Shown piece by piece: positions 16,617 through 20,295 of a stretch of DNA of 20,295 nt. A model generated the notes under the pieces. That model did no database searches. It was not told the origin of the DNA and worked only from the letters and a program-made list of their open reading frames with translations. The translations under genes were made by a program, and so were the position numbers. The stretch's first letter is position 1; each line of letters starts with the position of its first letter. The DNA is from an uncultured Prevotella sp. (GTDB lineage Bacteria; Bacteroidota; Bacteroidia; Bacteroidales; Bacteroidaceae). The DNA is taken from positions 1 to 20,295 of the forward strand of contig CAKPST010000044.1 in NCBI GenBank assembly GCA_934183355.1. Reading direction: 5' to 3'.

Positions 16617-18023
16617 TTAATCGTCCTGACCGAACAACGGGTCCTCAGGCATTACCATGAGAGGCTTCTGCTCAAACTCCTTCAGGAGGTTCTCTGGCAC
16701 ATATTTCTTGTCGACAACAAGGCGGAACATATATTCATTGAACCAGTCGTTCGACATTACGAGACAACCACCTACACCATTGTCGGCACCCCAACTATTC
16801 TCCACTTTCCACTTCAGCGGATTGCCGTCCTTGTCGAGGTCTACGGCGGTGAGTGTCATGGCGTGTGTAGAGCCTGAGTCGAATGTAGAAATGCGCTCAG
16901 CCTTATTCATTCCGAAGGTTGTAGAGAAGAGCGAAGCATAGTCGTAGTTCTCTGGATCAAGATAGCCCAATTCGCGGTCATACTGCTTGCCTACATCATA
17001 CGACGAGTACATCTTCTTGCCGTCCTTGAGTGCTGTGATGGCGAGCTTGGCTATATCCTCTGTAGGAAGGTTGAGATATTTCCAGTTCTGTCCGTCGTAT
17101 ACGTGGCGGTCATACTCTACTTCGTAGGTCTTGTGGTAAGGACGACGTGGGTCGTTCATCACCATGATGAATGTACCAGCAAGTGGCTGTCCCACCACCT
17201 CGTCGTAGAACGACTTCGGAGTGAACTTACGTGGCTCGCCAACTGGCTTGCCTGCCTTGTCACGGAACTGATAGGTGAACTCCTTCACAGGCTCGCCCAA
17301 TGTGATAGCAAGCATGTGATATACTGTGCCAAGCATCTCTGTCTTACGCTGATTGATAGCAGCAGGCTTCTTGCCGTCAGCCACCATCTTGCGCAGTTCG
17401 AGTCCAAACTCACGAAGCTTAGACGAGATGAGCGACGACATGCGCGATGTATTCTCGGCAGAGAATGTCTCTGGCTGCACCGACTTAGGCACAAGTCCGT
17501 ACTTTGGAGCGAGGTCGGCAGCGCCACAGAATGTACCACCGTCGTTAAGCGGACTCTTGAAGAAGAACTGCACACGCTGGTCGTCTATAGGCTTCTTGGC
17601 GTTGTCGATGACACCCTGAAGCATGAGGTTTGCCTTCTCAAGCTGGTCAAAGAAGAAGAGGTAGTCGTGAGAGAACTCTACAGCGAGCGAGTCGGCATGC
17701 TTGCGAGCAAAGTCAGAGCGCAACACGTTGAAGCTTGAGAACATCCAGCAACGTCCGCTGCTCTTCTGGTTGTGGATAGACTGCGCTGGAGTCTCCACGC
17801 TGAAATGAGTGTCAAATTTTGTCTTGTTGTTGAAGTTCTTTGCCAAATCGTCGATTTTGTTGGCTGCAAGAGCATTTACGAGAGCCTTGTTTACAGTCGC
17901 ATTGCCCTGCGATTTCTCAATAGTCTGAAGCATCTGGGCTGAAATACCGCCCTGCTTGTTCTGTGCGCTTGCAGTTGCCGCAAGTGCGAGGCATAAGCCT
18001 AAAGCAAATGTCTTTGTATTCAT
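16617..18023 (-). CDS. Exported bleomycin hydrolase/PepC-like C1 cysteine peptidase
   Basis: A papain-fold aminopeptidase of the C1B (bleomycin hydrolase/PepC) type, 468 residues. The catalytic set is intact: Gln86 and Cys92 in NQKSSGRCWMFSSFNVLR, His387 in DSGSTHAMTLTAVD, and Asn409 in KWKVENSWGADNG. Family hallmarks MVMNDPRRPYHKTYEVEY and GKQYDRELGYLD are also present. Unlike the classical cytosolic hexamers, it begins with a clear signal peptide (MNTKTFALGLCLALAATASA, cut before QNKQ), so it should act in the periplasm or outside, probably trimming peptides for uptake. The start ATG at 18023 has AAGGA directly in front. It is driven by the promoter at 18056-18087 and followed closely by cca. 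Such exported versions occur widely in Bacteroidetes; I did not see anything broken. Confidence 0.93.
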   Translation of the reverse strand: MNTKTFALGLCLALAATASAQNKQGGISAQMLQTIEKSQGNATVNKALVNALAANKIDDLAKNFNNKTKFDTHFSVETPAQSIHNQKSSGRCWMFSSFNVLRSDFARKHADSLAVEFSHDYLFFFDQLEKANLMLQGVIDNAKKPIDDQRVQFFFKSPLNDGGTFCGAADLAPKYGLVPKSVQPETFSAENTSRMSSLISSKLREFGLELRKMVADGKKPAAINQRKTEMLGTVYHMLAITLGEPVKEFTYQFRDKAGKPVGEPRKFTPKSFYDEVVGQPLAGTFIMVMNDPRRPYHKTYEVEYDRHVYDGQNWKYLNLPTEDIAKLAITALKDGKKMYSSYDVGKQYDRELGYLDPENYDYASLFSTTFGMNKAERISTFDSGSTHAMTLTAVDLDKDGNPLKWKVENSWGADNGVGGCLVMSNDWFNEYMFRLVVDKKYVPENLLKEFEQKPLMVMPEDPLFGQDD

Positions 18024-18055
18024 TCCTTTATGTTTTCTTGATTATTTATTTTCTA

Positions 18056-18087
18056 CAAATATAGGTATTAATCTTGATAATCCCAAA
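18056..18087 (-). promoter_or_regulatory. Promoter of the C1 peptidase-cca operon
   Basis: On the minus strand, TTTG (18087-18084) is followed after 20 bases by TATATTTG (18063-18056). Both boxes and the spacing fit the Bacteroidetes promoter. The -7 box is 32 bases before the peptidase start codon, giving a short leader. It faces away from the DUF5020 gene's promoter. Confidence 0.7.
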
Positions 18088-18106
18088 TTATTCCAAAAAA
18101 AATGTA

Positions 18107-18114
18107 TAATTTTG
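18107..18114 (+). promoter_or_regulatory. Candidate -7 box of the DUF5020-permease operon
   Basis: TAATTTTG matches TAnnTTTG exactly, 49 bases before the start codon at 18164. The place where its -33 box should be (about 18083-18086) reads CCCA, no match. That same stretch holds the -33 box of the divergent peptidase promoter. A transcript from here would have a leader of about 43 bases, too short for a purine riboswitch. Confidence 0.45.
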
Positions 18115-18163
18115 CAAATTATTAGTAGATTTCACTAAAATAAAAATTTTTTAATTCACAACA

Positions 18164-18919
18164 ATGAAGACCAACAAACTCGCCATCATGGCAGTTTTGC
18201 TCTTTGCCATGATGTTCGCGGCAAAAGCAAAGGCACAGACCAACGCACAGATTTTGTACGACTTCGGTTCCGACCGCAAGTTTGTGACCCTCACCCTTGA
18301 AATGTTCAAGCAGGACAAATGGGGAAGCACTTATTTCTTCGTCGACCACGACTTCAACTACGACAAGATGGTAGAAGGCAGCAAGAACGTTGCTCAAGGC
18401 GGCACATATACCGAGATTTCACGTGCTTTGAACTTCTGGAAGAATACAAATATGAAGAATTGGAGCTTGCACGTAGAGTATAACGGCGGCATCACCAAGA
18501 ACTACCCCATCAACAACGCATGGCTCTTTGGTGTGGAATACTTCATGCACGACAAGTCGTTCAAGAACGTGCTCACTCTTGAAGCTCTCTACAAAACTAT
18601 CCGTCAGACCGACCAAGACGTGCCTATGCAGTTCACTGCCGTGTGGACATGCAACGACATCTTCGGTGTTAAGGGATTGAAGTTTAACGGATTTGCCGAC
18701 TTCTGGTGGGAGACTCATGCTGTCGACTATAAGGCAGACGGCTCAGCAGACGTTGCTAAGACTGTTTTCATCACCGAGCCTCAGCTCTGGTACAATGTGG
18801 GACAGCACTTCGGATGCGAGAATCTCAGCATCGGTGGTGAGGTAGAATTGTCCAACAATTTCGGCTCTACAGGCGGATTCAAGTGCCGTCCATGCTTGGG
18901 CATGAAGTGGGACTTCTAA
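18164..18919 (+). CDS. DUF5020 family protein, probable outer-membrane Tsx-like channel
   Basis: An exported protein of 251 residues with a signal peptide (MKTNKLAIMAVLLFAMMFAAKAKA, cut before QTNAQ). The mature part is full of alternating aromatic and polar stretches typical of amphipathic beta strands (WGSTYFFVDHDFNYD, WSLHVEYNGGI, AWLFGVEYFMHD, FNGFADFWWETHA, PQLWYNVGQHF, SIGGEVELSNNF). It ends in MKWDF, with the terminal aromatic residue common in outer-membrane barrels. I recognise it as DUF5020, which resembles the nucleoside channel Tsx in length and strand pattern; a short segment, TYFFVDHDF, is especially Tsx-like. Twenty-three bases downstream is a purine permease. The likely role, inferred from this pairing, is letting nucleosides or nucleobases through the outer membrane. 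No plug or TonB box is seen. Confidence 0.75.
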   Translation: MKTNKLAIMAVLLFAMMFAAKAKAQTNAQILYDFGSDRKFVTLTLEMFKQDKWGSTYFFVDHDFNYDKMVEGSKNVAQGGTYTEISRALNFWKNTNMKNWSLHVEYNGGITKNYPINNAWLFGVEYFMHDKSFKNVLTLEALYKTIRQTDQDVPMQFTAVWTCNDIFGVKGLKFNGFADFWWETHAVDYKADGSADVAKTVFITEPQLWYNVGQHFGCENLSIGGEVELSNNFGSTGGFKCRPCLGMKWDF

Positions 18920-18942
18920 AGATAAAGAGTATAAAAAGGTAA

Positions 18943-20256
18943 ATGAACTATAAAACTATGCTTTCAAAACTCTTTGGCTTCGACCCCACAAAGCACAACA
19001 TCCGCACTGAGGTGATGGCGGGCATAACCACATTCCTCACAATGGCATACATCCTTGCCGTCAATCCGAGCATCTTTGCCAACCTTGCCTCTAAGGGTAT
19101 GGACACCAATGCTGTGTTCACATCAACGGCATTGGCAGCCATTGTAGGTACACTCGTGATGGCTATATATGCCAAGAAGCCTTTCGGACTTGCCCCAGGC
19201 ATGGGACTTAATGCCTTCTTCGTATTCACCGTATGTCTCACGATGGGCTATACATGGCAGTTTGCACTGACGGCTATCCTCATTGAGGGTTTTCTTTTTG
19301 TCATTATGACGCTTACACGCATCCGCACTCTCATTGTTGATGCTATTCCGGCTACGCTCAAACGTGCCATCGGTGCCGGCATCGGACTATTCATAGCATT
19401 CATCGGACTCAAGAATGCTGGCATCATCGTTGAGAACTCAGCCACCTTCGTCAGCATAGGTGACATGACTCACGGTTCGGCTCTGCTCGGTGTAATAGGC
19501 ATCATCATCACATCGGTACTTGTTATCAAGAACGTGCCAGGCTCTCTGCTCATCGGCATCTTAGGTACAGCTCTCATCGGCATACCAATGGGCATCACCA
19601 ACTTCAACGGCGTTGTGGACACTCCACCATCGATAGCTCCGATTTTCTGCCAATTCGAACTGCACAACATTCTCACCATCGACATGGCGATTGTGGTGTT
19701 CACATTCCTTTTCATAGATATGTTCGACACTATGGGCACTCTCGTTGGTGTATGCACCAAGGCTGGCATGATGCGTAAGGATGGTCGCATACCAGGACTC
19801 AATAAGGCTTTCATGGCTGACGCCATTGCAACAATGACTGGCGCATGTCTCGGTGCTAGCACTACAACAACCTACGTTGAGAGTGCATCGGGCGTGGCTC
19901 AGGGCGGTCGCACTGGATTGACAGCCTTCTCTACAGCTATTTGCTTTGCTATTGCGTTGTTCTTCGCCCCGTTGTTCCTCTCTATCCCGGCAGCTGCCAC
20001 AACTCCTGTATTGGTGATTGTGGGATTGTTCATGCTCTCACCTATCAAGGACATCGATCTCGACGACTACGCAGAGTCTATCCCTGCATTCATCACCATT
20101 GTTATGATGCCTTTGACATACAGCATCTCGGACGGTATATTGTGCGGTGTCATTGCGTTCGTGGCTATCAATATGATTTGCATGAACTGGAAGAAACTCA
20201 ACCCTACGTTGTATGTTCTTGCAATATTGTTCGTAATGAAGTATATATTTATATAA
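18943..20256 (+). CDS. AzgA-type NCS2 purine (adenine/guanine/hypoxanthine) permease
   Basis: Inner-membrane nucleobase:proton symporter of 437 residues, the usual length of the AzgA branch of NCS2. Signature segments are AGITTFLTMAYILAVNP (26-42), FGLAPGMGLNAFF (81-93), FLFIDMFDTMGTLVGV (255-270, substrate-site acidic residue region) and GASTTTTYVESASGVAQGG (304-322). Those features separate the adenine/guanine/hypoxanthine group from uracil (UraA) and xanthine types. Helices 10-14 follow to the C-terminus (VLAILFVMKYIFI). It follows the DUF5020 gene on the same strand with a 23-base gap, so they should be cotranscribed. The exact purine preference cannot be told. Confidence 0.93.
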   Translation: MNYKTMLSKLFGFDPTKHNIRTEVMAGITTFLTMAYILAVNPSIFANLASKGMDTNAVFTSTALAAIVGTLVMAIYAKKPFGLAPGMGLNAFFVFTVCLTMGYTWQFALTAILIEGFLFVIMTLTRIRTLIVDAIPATLKRAIGAGIGLFIAFIGLKNAGIIVENSATFVSIGDMTHGSALLGVIGIIITSVLVIKNVPGSLLIGILGTALIGIPMGITNFNGVVDTPPSIAPIFCQFELHNILTIDMAIVVFTFLFIDMFDTMGTLVGVCTKAGMMRKDGRIPGLNKAFMADAIATMTGACLGASTTTTYVESASGVAQGGRTGLTAFSTAICFAIALFFAPLFLSIPAAATTPVLVIVGLFMLSPIKDIDLDDYAESIPAFITIVMMPLTYSISDGILCGVIAFVAINMICMNWKKLNPTLYVLAILFVMKYIFI

Positions 20257-20295
20257 AATGAGAAAACAATAGCCAACCAGACATAATAAATAAAG

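Noticed and set aside
17103..17738. 211-residue open frame opposite the C1 peptidase
   Set aside because: It is antisense to an intact catalytic gene and contains no recognisable motif or start signal; a shadow frame.
18024..18163. Purine riboswitch before the DUF5020-purine permease operon
   Set aside because: The leader after the likely -7 box is only about 43 bases and lacks the three-way-junction sequence core; the whole gap is AT-rich without matching stems.

Overview
The window looks like chromosomal DNA from a member of the Bacteroidales, most likely Prevotellaceae. This rests on a SusC-type TonB-dependent receptor, a propeller/Y_Y_Y/AraC regulator, a Bacteroidetes-type clostripain lipoprotein, DUF4922 and DUF5020 family proteins, and promoters fitting the Bacteroidetes consensus TTTG-N20-TAnnTTTG (best at 4159-4190 and 18056-18087). 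I saw no rRNA, tRNA, CRISPR array, insertion sequence or phage gene. Nearly all the DNA is coding.

Left end (1-4000, minus strand): the 5' part of a SusC-like receptor runs off the left edge. Upstream of it, in the same orientation, is a large membrane regulator that joins a periplasmic double propeller sensor directly to an AraC DNA-binding domain, with no histidine kinase or receiver. The 459-base gap between them holds two terminator-type hairpins, a repeated GGTGGACAAA element, a promoter -7 box and a leader with mutually exclusive stems. This is the regulatory edge of a polysaccharide utilization locus.

Middle left (4275-8322, minus strand): a clostripain-family (C11) lipoprotein peptidase and valyl-tRNA synthetase. 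A very long inverted repeat lies between them.

Middle (8547-15000, plus strand): the most interesting region. A 1270-residue protein without a signal peptide combines a degenerate GT-A-like domain, a GT2 glycosyltransferase domain, a DUF4922/HIT-GalT-like domain with an HxHxQ motif, and a SpoIID/LytB peptidoglycan lytic transglycosylase-like domain. Eight bases later, from a TTG start, comes an AmpG-like muropeptide permease, then a second, diverged AmpG-like permease. Together they suggest a cell-wall (muropeptide) uptake and processing module. Its chemistry is, to my knowledge, not described.

Right (15137-18023, minus strand): CCA tRNA nucleotidyltransferase behind an exported bleomycin-hydrolase-like C1 peptidase, driven by a good promoter. 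A 14-bp perfect hairpin separates this pair from the convergent permease genes.

Right end (18164-20256, plus strand): an exported DUF5020 outer-membrane barrel candidate followed at 23 bases by an AzgA-type purine permease. This is probably an outer plus inner membrane purine uptake pair. The last 39 bases hold nothing I can name.
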